NCBI GenBank assembly: GCA_034433995.1 | Contig: DAOTZU010000266.1 | Coordinates: forward strand, 1-7,037 | Direction of reading: 5' to 3' | DNA: 7,037 nt | Source of the DNA: DAOTZU01 sp034433995 | Lineage (GTDB): Bacteria > Chloroflexota > Anaerolineae > UBA1429 | Shown here: one piece after another, positions 6,862-7,037 of the stretch | Layout of the letters: each line of letters starts with the position of its first letter | How positions within the stretch are numbered: position 1 is the first letter of the stretch | Made by a program: the position numbers and the translations under genes | The notes under the pieces: generated by a model | What the model saw: the letters and a program-made list of their open reading frames with translations, nothing else | Databases searched by the model: none | Told to the model about the DNA's origin: nothing

Positions 6862-6890
6862 TTGGCTGGACATTGCTCTCCCTCTATAAT
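6862..6890 (+). promoter_or_regulatory. Predicted rightward sigma-70-type promoter upstream of xylB
   Basis: TTGGCT (6862-6867) and a perfect TATAAT (6885-6890) are separated by 17 bases. This points to the right, away from xylB, and could serve a divergent gene past the edge. The minus strand of the same bases reads TATAGA (6888-6883), a possible -10 for xylB, but no matching -35 is seen. The rest of the intergenic stretch 6759-7037 shows no gene. Confidence 0.4.
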
Positions 6891-6977
6891 GCATGCGTGA
6901 CATGTGGGGATAGGATTCGCCCGGACGGGCCAAGTCTCAGGCCGGCGCCAAAACCGTTGTCCGAGCAGGGGAATGAC

Positions 6978-7031
6978 CACGGAGGCGCGGAGAACACGGA
7001 GAGAACCAGGAGCTTCTCCGTGCCCTCCGTG
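6978..7031. repeat. Inverted cluster of CGGAG words, likely interspersed intergenic repeat
   Basis: CGGAG occurs at 6980, 6988 and 6997, and its complement CTCCG at 7016 and 7025, so units are spaced 8-9 bases. The outer arms CACGGAGG (6978-6985) and CCTCCGTG (7024-7031) are perfect reverse complements. The inner pair CACGGAGA (6995-7002) and TCTCCGTG (7015-7022) also matches over 8 bp with a 12-base loop. The whole can fold as a long imperfect hairpin. From memory, such CACGGAG-rich repeats are scattered between genes in several environmental phyla including Chloroflexota. The element may continue past the right edge. Confidence 0.6.
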
Positions 7032-7037
7032 AACTCC

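Noticed and set aside
6919..6930. GCCCG-GA-CGGGC short inverted repeat upstream of xylB as an operator
   Set aside because: Five-base GC-only arms are expected by chance in DNA of this composition, and no second copy was seen in the window.
6759..6980. 74-residue N-terminal extension of xylulokinase
   Set aside because: The ATG at 6758 has AGGAGG six bases upstream and begins right at the conserved FGGY N-terminus. The extension has no family similarity and crosses the promoter-like region.

Overview
The window is high-GC bacterial DNA with four protein-coding genes that fill nearly all of it. Three are on the minus strand: a sugar-binding lipoprotein cut by the left edge, a large hybrid sensor kinase and a xylulokinase. 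One is on the plus strand, a regulator with a receiver domain. No RNA gene, CRISPR array, insertion sequence or phage gene was seen. The likely source is a member of the Chloroflexota (Anaerolineae-like). This is an inference from protein style: a binding protein with a Tat-type lipoprotein signal followed by a repeated EVTK/VVE linker, and an HTH, degenerate ATPase and receiver fusion. No 16S or other phylogenetic marker is present.

Layout, left to right. Positions 1-1511 (minus) hold a family-1 ABC substrate-binding lipoprotein whose C-terminus lies beyond the window. Positions 1512-1760 are a divergent control region with back-to-back -10 elements and a perfect 8-bp inverted repeat. Positions 1761-2975 (plus) hold a regulator with a predicted N-terminal HTH, a kinase-ATPase-like middle and an intact C-terminal receiver. 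Its last 37 bases overlap the end of the convergent gene at 2939-5119 (minus), a six-TM hybrid histidine kinase with two receiver domains, each missing a different key residue. Positions 5120-5225 hold two hairpins, one resembling an intrinsic terminator. Positions 5226-6758 (minus) hold xylulokinase (xylB). Positions 6759-7037 are intergenic, with a strong ribosome binding site for xylB, a rightward promoter-like sequence and an inverted cluster of CGGAG words at the right edge.

How the genes may work together: xylulokinase makes xylulose 5-phosphate for the pentose phosphate pathway. The lipoprotein would capture an extracellular sugar for an ABC importer whose permeases would be expected past the left edge. 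The kinase and regulator look like a local sensing pair lying between these two metabolic genes. The sugar bound, the kinase-regulator pairing and any control of the transporter or of xylB are inferences from gene order only.
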